Origin: Rhizomys pruinosus
Lineage: Eukaryota; Chordata; Mammalia; Rodentia; Spalacidae
Reading direction: 5' to 3'
DNA: 64,000 nt
Assembly: GCA_009823505.1 (NCBI GenBank)
Contig: VZQC01008777.1
Coordinates: forward strand, 1,086,365 to 1,150,364
The translations under genes and the position numbers were made by a program. Every line of letters begins with the position of its first letter. The first letter of the stretch is position 1. The notes beneath the pieces are model-generated. The model was not told the origin of the DNA and ran no database searches. It worked only from the letters and a program-made list of their open reading frames with translations. Below are positions 43,275 through 54,679 of this stretch, in pieces.

Positions 43275-44715
43275 AAATGTATCTGATTTGTTTTCAAAGT
43301 GAGTGCTAGAATTCTCTTTGTGGAACTTTCTTTTCTAGACACTGTTCCCTCTGGAATAGATGGGATAGCACATAAAGCATGTAAATTTACTCCTCCTGAG
43401 TGCTTTGATTCAAAGTGGTACACTAGTACTCACGGTGTCATTTATATAATCTTTATAAATGCTCCAAACTATTTTACAGCAGAATTGCACCATAGCTAAC
43501 GTGCACCTCTAAATTGAAATTTTAAGTTGCTACTATTTTCTCCTCTTGAAACCAGTGATGAAGTAAACATCCTCCAGCTATCTCCTCCCAGGAGTTTAAA
43601 TGAACACTTATCTTATGAGCTTAAAGGTGATTCAGATGTTCACAAGTTTCCATTATGGCAGATGACAGCTACTTACTGTCTAAACTTAATTCACCAAATA
43701 TGAATCCAAGGAATATTATGTTATAACTCTACTAATATTTGACTATATTATATCTGGAAAATTTGAAAACATGGTGATTTATTTGATTATACTTATTTCT
43801 GAACCAGCACTACATGAAACAAATATTAGGTAATTAGTAGTTATTAACCTGGAAACAAAAGTTGTCTAATAAGAGATATGAAAGTAAAGTCTCATATAAT
43901 CAATATTTATTTTTTTCAGTGTTAAGAAATTACTTTATTAAAAAAAGAAATTACTTTATTATGAGTTATGGCAATAATAGATAAATTATGAACTGAAATT
44001 AGCATGGATTTCATATTGAAATCAGCACTTCAAGATGCTACAATTATCTTCTTTTTCTTGATTGTAGACTTTTTAAATTCTTAAGTTTTGAATATTTTAT
44101 ATATAAGTATTGTCTTTCATTATTTCAATCCCTCCCAATGTCCTTTCAACCCCTTCCATGTCTCTCTACTCCTTCAAAATTTCTTGTCTTCTTCTTTGAT
44201 TTTGTTATATATAAATAGATACATTGATAAATACACACATATATATGTTTGTATATAATTTACTGAGTCCATTAAGTAATATTCCTGTGTACCTGTGTTT
44301 ACAATTGTATTTTTTCATTGGCTGTTGTTATGAGAGTTTAATTTCAGTGTGCCATATGTTCATTTCTAGTTTGCAGAGAGAAATTTGTAGATTTCTGTTT
44401 TCCAGGACTGTTGTATGACTGAACTAATTGGATCATAATAGCAACCAAGTAATCTTACCAAATGTAAGATTTGTGATGTATGCTAGAAATTTATCATATG
44501 CTTTCATTTAATTTCCTCAAAAGAATCCATGAGGATGGTACCAATATAATTTTTATTTGGCCGAAGTGGGACTCAACCTCAGCTTTTTTACTACATCCAG
44601 TAAACACAATTTAAAAGAAGATACATCAAGACTATGTCTTAGAAGGATATAATTGTGTTTTTATCCAGCATTTTCCTCTGAGTAAAGCTGGATAATCGTT
44701 TCGGGGTTGTAAAAT
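43275..44715. other. Unique AT-rich sequence
   Basis: Nothing recognised except a 21-bp tandem duplication (aagaaattactttatta twice) at about 43924-43961. Confidence 0.5.
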
Positions 44716-44961
44716 GGGTGTAATTTGCATATTTCCGTATGTGTATGGATGTACTGTCCTGCATGCAAGTTTGGCACCTGTGTCGTGCAATTGCCGCGGA
44801 GCAGAAGAGGGTGTCGGATTCCCCGGAACTGGAAGTTCTCCTGGAATTGGGAGTTTCAGAAGGTTCTTCGGCCGCCATGTGTGTGCTGGGGGTTGAACCC
44901 GGTTCCTCTGTAAGAGTGGTCGGTGTGCGCTTAACCCGAGATGTGTCATCGCTCCAGCCCA
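44715..44961 (-). mobile_element. B2 SINE, CpG-rich but with many indels
   Basis: All parts of the young B2 type with central duplication are present, including CpG words 'tgtcgtgcaattgccgcgga' and 'cggccgccatgtg', yet many one- or two-base indels are scattered through it. Confidence 0.9.
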
Positions 44962-44999
44962 GAAATCTTTTTTAACAATGGATAGATGTTTGAAATTCT

Positions 45000-45585
45000 A
45001 AAGTTCTGCATGCCCTGCCTTATCCTCTAGAACACAGTTTATTCTGAAATCAGAATTTGAGCCCAAGTTTCTGAAGACAGTTATTCCACAGCTCTGATAG
45101 ATCTAGTCCCCTCCCTGAATGCTAGCAATTTCAAGAGTATCTCAAAAGTTGTAGCCAACGTTCTGCATAGATCAAATAATACATTCCTTAAATTTCTTCC
45201 TTTCACCCTTACTCCCAACAGAATAAAACACCAAGTGTCTCTTTGCCTAATTGTTACAGTCACTTTGCAAGAATGAATTTCATAACCACACCACTTCTTT
45301 CCCAGACACAATGTTTTCAAGTAACATAAAGCAAAATAAATAAACAAAAAAACAAAGCTTCCCCAGGCAAGTGAACATGGCTCTAGTACCATGTGTGGAC
45401 ATTCAAGACTACTGGATTCTTCACTTTCCAAATTATAGCTGTTTAAATAGGCTCAATTCCTCATCCTCTGGACACCTAAGATGTACATGACATGATTTTC
45501 TCACTGTCTGGTCTGCCGTCTGTCTTGGTGTGATAGCATCCCATAGCTCTCTAATCGGTTTTACCTCCGTTAAACGTTGCTTCGT
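45000..45585. other. Unique sequence, nothing recognised
   Basis: A 116-codon minus frame at 45081-45431 is one of the longest in this part but has no recognisable domain and no flanking splice or promoter signal I can support. Confidence 0.45.
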
Positions 45586-45587
45586 GG

Positions 45588-45705
45588 TATTTTATTTTAT
45601 TTTATGTTTATGTGTTAATTTTATTTTTATTGTATTTATTTTATTTTTTATTTTATTTATTTTATTTTATTTTTCTTTTATTTTTATTTTTATTTTATCT
45701 ATTTT
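45588..45705. repeat. (TTTTA)n-rich simple repeat
   Basis: Irregular TTTTA and TTTA units. It is the reverse of the following B2's A-rich tail, expanded. Confidence 0.93.
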
Positions 45706-45955
45706 CGGTATGTGTATCAATGTACTGCTTTGCATGTAGGTTTGTGCAACCCGTGTCGTGTGCACATGCCGCGGGAACGGTCAGAAGAGGGTTTCTCGGA
45801 TTCCCCTGGCGAAATGGGAGTCTCTGGCATTGGAGTAAGTTGAGTTTCAGATGGCTCTCGGGCCGCCATGTGGGTGGGGGATTAGAATCCGGGTCCGCTT
45901 TGTAAGTTAGCGGTCGCACTCTTAAACCGCCTAGGCCATCTCACCACAGCCCAAA
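45706..45955 (-). mobile_element. B2 SINE, CpG-rich but with many indels
   Basis: Young B2 type in reverse, with words such as 'cccgtgtcgtg' and 'gggccgccatgtggg', yet carrying at least ten small insertions relative to neighbours (for example in 'attggagtaagttgagtttc'). Confidence 0.9.
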
Positions 45956-46054
45956 TTCTGCTTTCTAAAAGTCCAAGCCTCTAGGTGAGGAGATCCTTGC
46001 CGTAAACGTCTTGGTGTGTGGTGTGTGGTCAAAGCCCAGTGGTATTTTGAAGCT

Positions 46055-47066
46055 CTTGTGCAATTATCATACAAAAATTGTCACAAATCAAATTAGACCC
46101 GTTGACACCATTCACTGCCCTGCCACCCCACCAGCACTCCATTGCATTCTGCCAAACCTTGTTTTTCATGCTTTTTCTAGTCCTCTCAAAATTTCGAGCA
46201 GAAGTTTAGTTTTTGAGGCCGAAGTTCACTGGGTCAGCCGAGTCTTTGAACCAGTCTTTTTGCTGTTGTTATTTCCTTCCAATTATACATCCCACTCCAA
46301 AAACATTTGCATTACATGCATGCCAATATATATTAGGTTTTTAGCATCTTCAAATTATGATTTTTTTCTTATAGGCGTAAAAGATGTCATGTTTGAAGGA
46401 TCCCTCTTGGCAAGCCCAAACTGCCATCAGTTCTGTCCTTGTGCCCCACACTGGGGTTTTCCCTTCCCATGGTCACCAATGAAGTCCAGTGAGCACCACG
46501 TCCTGTCTTGAAATTCCTGTACTAGTCTCCTTGATACAACCTGGGTTGGTTAATTTTCAACAATGCAGTCTTACAATGAATGAGGCTGAAAACCCCAAGT
46601 GTAGCTTAGTCTCACAAGCTGGATTGTCTCCGCCAGTCCCATCTGGCCACTGACGGCTGAGGAATTCTTGGAGAGACAATGAGTCTTCAGTCCATATTAA
46701 AAATCTGTGTCTCATTGTCTTTGAAGGATGGCTAAAGCAGTGGCAGCCACAGGGTAGCTGCAGCAGCGGCCCTTGCCAGTCAGACAGGCAAAACAACTGT
46801 GGTGTTTTTGGTTTTGTTGTGTTTGTTGTTTTGTTTTGTTTTGTTTTTGTTCTTTTTACTAAGATGTCAATTTTTTATGTGAAGTAAAATTTCTCAGGCC
46901 TAATTATTTATTTCTGCTGGTTGATCTTTTCCTTTTGCGATGTTAAAGCCCTAAGCCCAGATTAACCAAGGGCTTTTTCAAGGTCAGTGCGGCTCTCGTC
47001 CCTCGGGGCTCACTTGACTTTTCTTTTTTGTGGGGGGGGGCTGGGCTCCTTTTGGCTTTTTCTTTT
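46055..47066 (-). mobile_element. L1 3'-UTR (type beta), 5' truncated
   Basis: The left edge is the L1 end in reverse ('attatcatacaaaaattgtc', 'caccccaccagcactcc'). Further right, 'gtctcattgtctttgaagga' and 'gaaaactc'-type words match the reverse of 39370-40100, including the G run at 47030-47040, which corresponds to the C run at 39439. Frames inside are chance frames. Confidence 0.75.
46810..46852. repeat. (TTTTG)n run
   Basis: Broken GTTTT units inside the L1 3'-UTR. Confidence 0.85.
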
Positions 47067-47069
47067 TTT

Positions 47070-47288
47070 TTCCTTTCTTTTATTTGTTATGTGTATGAAT
47101 GAATGTTCTGCACGCAAGTTGTGTCACCCGTGCTCCTGCAATTGCTGCGGAGTCAGAAGATGGCCTCGGATTCCCCTGGCAACTGGAGTTAAATATGGTT
47201 CTAGCCGCATGTGGGTGCTGGGGATCGAACCCAGCGCCTCTACACGAGCAGCCAATACTCTTAAACCACTAGGCCATCTTCTCCCCAA
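47070..47288 (-). mobile_element. B2 SINE nested in L1, with indels
   Basis: Plus strand has 'cctgcaattgctgcggag', 'gtgggtgctggggatcgaac' and 'ccactaggccatct'. Several small indels, type without the central duplicated block. Confidence 0.9.
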
Positions 47289-47352
47289 AGGGGTCCCTGG
47301 CTTTTCTTCAATATTACTTATGGCCTCATCTTTCTTCCCTTTCATCACTGTG

Positions 47353-47356
<4 letters not shown>

Positions 47357-47390
<34 letters not shown>
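47357..47390. repeat. (TA)n microsatellite
   Basis: About 16 TA units. Confidence 0.97.
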
Positions 47391-47393
<3 letters not shown>

Positions 47394-47394
47394 C

Positions 47395-48595
47395 TTGATT
47401 ATTTATAAACATTTCCTCCTTTTGAAAAGTTCTTTTCCTTTCCTCCTTCCATCTCTTTTCTGCAGTGTTCTGAGGAGTGAGTGAAACATCTCTTGAGTGG
47501 ATTATCACCACTATGGTAAATAAAGCAAACTTCTTATTTTAGTCCTTTCTTTTCATAGACTATTCCAAACTTCCAATTGAAATCCCCAGAATAGATGTTC
47601 AAATGTACACTGTGAAAAAAGTGCTTAAGATAGCCTGCTTCCTGAATTAAACAATCCTTCTTAAAGGCCATTTAGAGTATTATTAACCATTTTCTTTTCC
47701 ATATACAATGTCAAAACTAGTCTAGCCTTCCTGTCTCCATTCTCAAAGCATTTAAGGGTCGAGTCAGACTTCTCTGTATTCATTTTGTTTTGTGAGTCCT
47801 TTGAATGTCCTCATATTAAATTGAAAATCTGTGAATTCTATATTCTGGAAAGTGAAGGGAAAAATATACTGTTAGAGTATGCTTCTCTTGAGGAAAATTA
47901 GATTGTAGATGCTTATTTTTATATCATTTTCTACTTTGGTTTACTGTCCACACTGCTTTTAATACAAAAATATTACTTTTATAATTTCATAAAGCAAAAC
48001 AACCATGTTTCTAGTTGGCTATCTCATATTATCTTCTATTTTTTAATCTGGATTTTAAAAGTCTGAACAGGCTACGGACAGAAAAAATGACTGTATTTTC
48101 CATCTGCTTTACACTTGGTCTGTCCATATGATGTAGTTACTGTCAGTGAAATGTAGGGGAAAGTGTTTCCAGAAAGTTGGCTTATTTTGAGCTAAATTCA
48201 ACGTTACCAAAATTTCTTCTTTTTCTATCTTCTTCTTTTTATAGGATGAGTTTCCTGTATAACTTGAATCTGAGAAATCAGTTCATAGCCAGTAAAACAA
48301 TAAGCTTGAGAATCATATGACTGAGATCGAGATCATAAGTGGATCTTTCACACTCAGTTAGGCCTTTATACGTCAGCAGTTCAGCCTGACAGCTTATTTG
48401 CAATTTTATCCAAAACCTGGTCACAGACTGAGCTTTCACTCCCACAGGAAGTGTGAGAAAATAAATCTTTTTTTGTTTTGTTTTCAGGGACTAAGATTTG
48501 GGGGTAATTTTTAATTCAGTAACAAACAATGCTATTGTTATACATAGAGATAATAGGCTTTCTTCATTTTCTATTTTGGTTAAACTGCATGATGG
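47395..48595. other. Unique AT-rich sequence, nothing recognised
   Basis: No repeat or credible gene seen. Confidence 0.55.
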
Positions 48596-48598
48596 TCA

Positions 48599-48599
<1 letters not shown>

Positions 48600-48644
<45 letters not shown>

Positions 48645-48668
48645 TGTGTTTGTGTGTGTGTATGTGTG
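48600..48668. repeat. (TG)n microsatellite with a few variants
   Basis: Pure TG to about 48640, then interrupted by TTTG and TATG. Confidence 0.97.
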
Positions 48669-48970
48669 TCTTTTACACATGTGGGTGAATATGCATGCAC
48701 ATGCCTATGAAGATACATGTGAGGACCAGTGTCTTCCTGTATTGCTCCTTACCTTAAGTTTTGAGACAGTAACTCTCACTAAACCAGTAACTCATAGTTT
48801 CTGCTAAACAGGCCAACCAACAAGCCCCAGTATCCACCTGACTATATACTCAGGCTCAGATTAATAACATATGCCTTCAAACCCAGCTTTTATGAGGATG
48901 CTCTGAATCCAAACTCTTGTCTTCATGCTTGTATGGTAGACATTTTACCCACTCAGCAATCTCTCCAGTA
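48669..48970 (-). mobile_element. Old SINE of the B2/B3 group
   Basis: Right end keeps 'cccactcagcaatctctcca' and 'cttcatgcttgtatggtaga', and the left end is the TG-rich tail. The middle is too changed to classify. Confidence 0.5.
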
Positions 48971-48984
48971 CTGATGGTCACTTT

Positions 48985-49763
48985 GACAATAAAGAATGTA
49001 AAAGAAATTATTTAGAGAATTTACACTTTCACTTAAATATTCTTTTACACAGGTCCCAGAACTGATAGTTTGTTACAAAAGGGCGGTCCAGTGAATTATC
49101 AATTTTATAGTATTATTGTTGTTACCAGTGTACTCATTTCCAATAGCTTTCCTCCCTCCCAGATGTGACAACCAGAAATACATCTAAAATGTTCAAATGT
49201 TTCCAGGAAGAACAGACAATGTCCCTTCTGTTTACGAACCACTAGTCTAGGGAGGGAAAGCTTTCAAGCAAGCTCCTTCCAGTCACCATATGGATATCAG
49301 CTGGAGATGTCTGTGCTTGAATTACAATTATTTGCTTTTTATAAAGAGGATCCTATTGTTGTTTCAGTGCCTTACTTATTTGCATTCATGTTTTAGTGTT
49401 CTGTATCACTGGCAAACTGAGGCCCCTTGTTTACAATAGGGCTGAGCAGAGTTCAGGACAGCCCTTCCCTCCTGGTGGCTTTGTTAATCATGGGCTTACT
49501 CCAGTAAGACATCTTTATAAGTGGCAGTCACTAATGAGAGATGTGGTTGTGCTTTAACTCCTAATGGCTCCTTCAGATGGTTTATCATTATCATTATTGA
49601 TTATTTCTTAAGCTGTATCTGTTTATCTAGGGTCCCAAGATCATTCCAGTTAGCTTTATTTGGTACTATTCCTCACATAGAGGGGAGAGTCAGCTGTTTC
49701 AGTCATTGTTTTCTTTCAAATATATTTTAATGCTAAAAATAAAAGCATCCTCTTTCAGCCCCT
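48985..49763. other. Unique sequence, nothing recognised
   Basis: No repeat or credible gene seen. Confidence 0.5.
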
Positions 49764-49779
49764 GTTCTATTGAACTTTA

Positions 49780-49932
49780 TTATTTTTTTATTGCTAGATA
49801 TTTATTTTTTTATTTTTATTGATGCTTTGTGTATTTCATACATCATTTTCCAATTCAGTTAAGGCATATATCCCCTTCCCTTCCCCCCACCCCGCCCCTA
49901 CCCATCCCAGATCATGCATTCTGCCGTAACTT
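49780..49932 (-). mobile_element. Tiny L1 insertion with perfect 15-bp duplication
   Basis: Only the last ~150 bp of an L1, in reverse: poly-T, 'tttgtgtatttcatacatca', a C-rich run at 49880-49905 and 'catgcattctgccgtaac'. The duplication ttctattgaacttta lies at 49765-49779 and 49933-49947. Confidence 0.95.
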
Positions 49933-49949
49933 TTCTATTGAACTTTAAA

Positions 49950-50380
49950 GCAATAACCTAATGCAAACACAAACTTTTTGCATCAAAGTTTAAATTATAA
50001 TGTGTTTTAATTTTTTCATTTTATTTCTACTTAGAACATGTTATTCATCATTCTGATGTGTTTTATTGTAAATAGCCATGTTAGTGTTTAAAATGCAAGG
50101 ATAGCTGATACAGAAAATTTCTCTAAGAGTTAATATATGAAATATTACTCTCTTATAAATTGAACTATAAATAGAATATTTCATTCCAATATCTTATGGA
50201 AAGTGTTATTTGCAGTGCTGCTTGCCAAAGATATCAGGACCCTGTTACTAAGATGTCATAACCCATATGGTTCAATGTCTTAAGACGGTTGCTCTTCTGC
50301 AGCAAGCTTTGCCACTGAAAAGTAATAAAAGGGGGGGGGTCTTTCTTTCTGATGATCTAGAAGCAATTACAGACGCGGCC
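49950..50380. other. Unique sequence, nothing recognised
   Basis: It includes a G run at 50331-50339. Confidence 0.5.
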
Positions 50381-50395
50381 TGGTAAGCTTTCTTT

Positions 50396-50641
50396 TTTTT
50401 TTTTTTTTAGTTATTTATCTTTGTATGTGTGTATGAATGTACTGTCTGCATGCAGGTCTGTGCAAACGTGTCGTGCAACGCCGCGGAGGTCAGAAGAGGG
50501 TCTCGGATTCCCCTGGAACTGGAGTTCTCCTGGAATTGGAGCTACAGACGGTTCTCAGCCGCCATGTGGGTGCTGGGGATCGAGCCCGGGTCCTCTGCAA
50601 GAGCGTCGGCGCTCCTAACCGCTAGGCCATCTCTCCAGTCC
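50396..50641 (-). mobile_element. Young B2 SINE with 16-bp duplication
   Basis: Complete, CpG-rich, central duplicated block present. The duplication gcctggtaagctttct occurs before the poly-T (about 50380-50395) and after the head (about 50644-50659). The three overlapping frames here are the SINE itself. Confidence 0.95.
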
Positions 50642-50661
50642 CTGCCTGGTAAGCTTTCTAA

Positions 50662-51105
50662 TACATTGCTTTGATTTGCAAACGTAGAGATGCACAACTT
50701 TAACAGTCGAATAGCTTCCTGCACTTTTCATGTGCTTATTCCATTTAGATTTTCCTGAAACTGAACCAGGTTCTTTGAAAAAAGTGGCATGGTTTCTTAC
50801 GTGCTGTATTAGAAAGGAAACAGAGTTGGCAAAGTTGAAACCCTCTTTAGGTCCATCCTGAAAAGAAAGGGTGAACACTTTAAAGTACTGTACTTTGTGC
50901 TGACTCTGGTGAAAGTAGAGAAAAGAGGTTCCACCATGTCCACTGGGTACATAAAGGGAAAGGATGGGCAAGGAAAGGGTGTCTGGAAGTATTGACATTG
51001 ATTCTGAGTTTGATAACAGAAGGGTTTGGCAGAATGAGAGAAAAAAATTACAAAGTTATTTTATTCCCTTTTGTTTCTTTTAACTTATCTGACCCTTAAA
51101 TCTCT
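50662..51105. other. Unique sequence, nothing recognised
   Basis: A 127-codon minus frame (50615-50998) overlaps the B2 and shows no domain. Confidence 0.45.
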
Positions 51106-51215
51106 GCAATTCGAAAGAAACAATCAAGGAGTTGAAGACAAAACCCACAGAGTGAGAGGGAATCTTCACCAGTGACACATCTGACAGAGCATTGACATCA
51201 AGAATATATAAACTA

Positions 51216-51370
51216 CTGGGCGTGGTGGTGCACGCCTTTAGTCCTAGCACTTGGGAGGCAGAGGCAGGCGGATCTTTGTGAGTTCAAGGCCAGCCTGGTC
51301 TACAAAGTAAGTTCCAGGACAGCTGGGACTACAGGGAGACCCTGTCTCGAAAAGACCAAAAAAAAAAAAA
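51216..51370 (+). mobile_element. Young B1 SINE nested in L1, 15-bp duplication
   Basis: Complete apart from the first few bases: 'gggcgtggtggtgcacgcct' to 'ctgtctcgaaaagacc' and A tail. The duplication aagaatatataaact lies at 51200-51214 and 51371-51385. Confidence 0.96.
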
Positions 51371-51526
51371 AAGAATATATAAACTCAAAAAATAAAGAAG
51401 TAAGAAGACATAAATGACTTACTCAAAAGATGGAGTAAAGAGCTGAACAGAGACTTCACCAGTAAGGAAGTAAAGATAGCTGAGAAACATCTTAAAAAGT
51501 GTTTAATATCATTAATAATTAGGGAA

Positions 51527-52039
51527 ATGCAAATTAAAATCACTCTCAGAAATCATCTCACTTCAATACGACTAGCTAAAATCAAGAAAACTAAAGACAA
51601 CAGATGCTGGAGGAGTTGTGGGGAAAGGGGAACACTCATCCACTGCTGGTGGGAATGTAAACTTGTGCAACCACTATGGAAAGCAGTGTGCAGAACCCTT
51701 AAAAGAGCCAGAATGAACCTACCACATGACCCAGTCATACCACTCCTGGGTATATACCCCAAACACTCATCCTACCACAAAGATACATGCATGTCTATGT
51801 TTATTGCAGCTCTCTTCACAATAGCAAAGAGCTGGAACCAATCCAAATTCCCCTCAGTAGATGAGTGGATGACAAAAATGTGGTACATCTACACAATGGA
51901 GTACTATTCAGCAGTAAAGGAAGATGGCATTATGAACTTTGCAGGTAAATGGATGGAGCTCAAAGCCATTATGCTGAGTGAAGTAACACAGTCCCAGAAA
52001 GACAAACAGAGAATGGTTTCCCTCATTTGTGGATGCTAA
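51527..52039 (+). pseudogene. L1 ORF2 C-terminal end, open for 170 codons
   Basis: This is the longest frame in the window. It carries the ORF2 C-terminal cysteine-rich region ('RCWRSCGERG', then 'HCWWEC') and the usual end 'MLSEVTQSQKDKQRMVSLIC'. The ATG is internal to ORF2, not a real start. Endonuclease and reverse transcriptase are missing, so it cannot be functional. Confidence 0.93.
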
Positions 52040-52402
52040 TACCAAATCCCCCAGATGAAAGGCAAGTGAATGACATTATTGTTATATTGCTATTTATCTA
52101 AAAGCAACTATGTTGTTATAATGTGAATCTCTCAGCGGGCTCTAGAACCCACCCACCAATTATTCTCAGACTCTGTAATTACTGTATATGGATGAAGAAT
52201 ATGTATCCTTATTTTAGAGTAATATAAAATTAATGGAAGAAAATGTGAATTCCTAAGCATAAAAAAAAGACGGAGAGAAAGATGCAGGACAGTTATGGCA
52301 GAAGGCATGATCTGGGGTGGAAGGGAAAGGGGAATATGTCTAAACTGAACTGAGAAATAATGTCTGAAATACACAAAACATAAATAAAAGCATTATAAAA
52401 AA
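52040..52402 (+). mobile_element. Short L1 3'-UTR (type without large insert)
   Basis: Moves directly from the ORF2 stop through 'tttagagtaatataaaatta' to the conserved end. It lacks the 1-2 kb middle seen in the L1s at 22.4 and 38.6 kb. Confidence 0.85.
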
Positions 52403-52481
52403 GAATTCAAGCAATTTCTAATTATTTGACAACATTCTCAAGTTTGCAGTATATAACAGAATATCTTCCCTAATGTACTTT

Positions 52482-52485
<4 letters not shown>

Positions 52486-52517
<32 letters not shown>

Positions 52518-52518
52518 N
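52486..52518. repeat. (AT)n microsatellite ending in an ambiguous base
   Basis: About 16 AT units. Position 52518 is N, the only unresolved base seen. Confidence 0.97.
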
Positions 52519-52524
52519 AAAATT

Positions 52525-53875
52525 ATGCCATAGGTATTTTTCTAGAACAATTTAGTAAACTATAGGTACACAATAAAGGCTATATTTTTTACCTCTTGTT
52601 GAAAAGATACTAAAAATTTCTCTGATCTCCCCCACTGTGAACCTAATCTTAACAGTAGAATGTGAATCACACATGATGCATGGATGCCTTCAAAACCTTC
52701 ATTCCATACTAACAATGGTAACTATAGCTCAGAAGATGCTCCTTAAGTACATGGAGCCTGGAATAGAAGTCTGGAGGAGGGAAATTCCACAAAAGATCAC
52801 ACAGATACATTATCTGCAGATTAGCCAACATATGGCATGTTTAATTGTAATTCTGAAACAACAGCAAAGCTAAAATTGATAGTTTATTTTTAAAGTTTCA
52901 AGCTATAGTGCTTTCTAAACATCGTTAAAAAATGTCTGTTTGGGTTGACTCAGTCTAAATTACCTAAGTCCTTTTCTATTGTTCAACAATTGAATTGAAA
53001 AATTTAAAAATAGTTTAATATTTGAAAACAGAAAGGGTTTTGTTTTTAAGTGAGCTAGCTTTTTACTCTATGGTAGAGACAGAATCTCCCTGTCCACTTT
53101 CCCTTCTTGCATTTTACTCAGAACAATAGGACAAGAAATCAAATCACATTCTCACTAATTGGAAGAATTGGTTTCTGAAATGAATATATGAATATATGAA
53201 GTTGAGAGGAAGAATGTTGGTCAGGGGTTCCTAGAGGACTTAGAAGAGGAGAAGGTGGTGTATATGATCAAAATACCTTAACATATGTGAATTAGCAAAG
53301 AATAAAAATAATTTATTGTAAACATAACAGCAGAAACTCACCCTAACCCTTAGAGAAACATCACTCATCAACTATCTTTCTTGGTGGGTTTAAGGAGTGG
53401 GGAGGATCTGTGCTCTGGGTTATTGTATGTGTTGGTTCATTCTAATTATAGAGATGTAGAAATTTTAGAATTCCTTATAAGAGAGGGCCAACCAAAAAGT
53501 GTTATGCTCCATCCTGGCAAATCAATTGCAGTGCCCAATTTATTCATTTCTATTTCCTTTATAAGTCTTGAATCTCTTTCAGCTTTCTGGAAGTTCAAGA
53601 ATTCAGAGTTTGCATTCCATCTGCTTAAAGGAAGAGAAAAGTAAATGGACAGTCTCACATACAGCTTCATTCCACTGTAATTCTGTCATTACACCCATGG
53701 GTCCAGGATAAGATCAGCTATAAATATGTTTTGTTATTCTTAAAATAAAGCAATATATTCATGTAGATATCCTCATCAAAAGATCACAAGAGGAATATTC
53801 TAACTCAAAAGCGAACTTTACCCACATCCTTCCTGTAGGACAACCATGCAACAATTGTTCATAAAATGTATAAAC
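52525..53875. other. Unique sequence, nothing recognised
   Basis: Frames at 52637-52873 and 53381-53644 show no recognisable domain. Confidence 0.5.
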
Positions 53876-53878
53876 CTT

Positions 53879-54075
53879 GGGGCTGGAGAGATGGCTCAGT
53901 GGTTAAGAGCACCGACCGCTCTTGCAGAGGACCCACATGGTGGCTAAGAACCATCTTTAACTCCAGTTCCAGGGGAATCTGATACCCTCTTCTGATCTTT
54001 GTGGCATTGCCCAACACGGGTGCACCAACCTACATGCAGACGTTACAGTCATACACACAGACACACAAAAGTATA
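53879..54075 (+). mobile_element. B2 SINE
   Basis: Head 'ggggctggagagatggctca', a deletion over the B-box region, body 'ctccagttccaggggaatct', tail 'tgcagacgttacagtcatac'. Flanks 'gtataaacctt' and 'gtataacctt' are an imperfect duplication. Confidence 0.93.
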
Positions 54076-54504
54076 ACCTTATCTGCATTTAAGGAATTTA
54101 TTAATTTCATTTAAAAGAGATTTTTAAGAAAAAATATATAATATTGTGGATAGAACCTTACATTCTTTCAGATTCCTATTTTGAATGGAACACTAAATAT
54201 GACTATCTTTGGAGATGGGTCCAGTGAGGAGTTAACTCACTTTAAATGAGGTCACAAAAGTTCTGTTCAATCAACTTCCTTACCATATAACTGGTCAGTT
54301 TAATTGTCAATTCAATGCAGTCATGTGAAAGAAAAGCATCAATTGAGGATCTGTGTTGATCAGATAGTTTTGCTGTCATGTCGGAAGATCATTGTTGTAA
54401 CCACTGATTCTTGTAAGAGGGCCCAGCCTATTGTGCTCATAAACATCCATAGGAGATTTAGCTTATTTCCCATTATTTGTGGGTCTGCCTGGCTACCTGT
54501 TAGT

Positions 54505-54665
54505 ATGTGAGTGTCAGTGGAGGTGCACAGGAGGGCAGAGGTGTCAGCTCCCTTTGGAGCTGAAGTAACCGGTGGTTGTGAGCCACCTAATATGGGTTCT
54601 TAGGAACTGAACATAGATTCTCTGCAAGAGCAAAAATGCCCTTACCCACTGAGCAATCTCTTCAG
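54505..54665 (-). mobile_element. Old B2/B3-type SINE
   Basis: Plus strand keeps 'gagggcagaggtgtcagctc', 'gattctctgcaagagcaa' and 'cccactgagcaatctcttca'. Highly diverged. Confidence 0.7.
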
Positions 54666-54679
54666 TGCCCATATTTATA

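Larger units (their letters stand above)
51110..52402 (+). mobile_element. 5'-truncated L1 with short 3'-UTR
   Basis: About 1.3 kb: the ORF2 C-terminal part from 51110 to the stop near 52040, then a short 3'-UTR of about 360 bp with 'gtgaattcctaagcataaaa', 'gcagaaggcatgatctgg', a G-rich run and AATAAA near 52383. A B1 is nested in the ORF2 part. Few damaging changes, so it is relatively young. Confidence 0.9.

Noticed and set aside
45081..45431. 116-codon minus frame as a possible exon
   Set aside because: No recognisable domain, no support from splice or poly(A) signals, and the length is possible by chance.
46011..46511. 166-codon plus frame as a possible gene
   Set aside because: It is antisense to an L1 3'-UTR of type beta; the reverse complement matches 39.9-40.4 kb.
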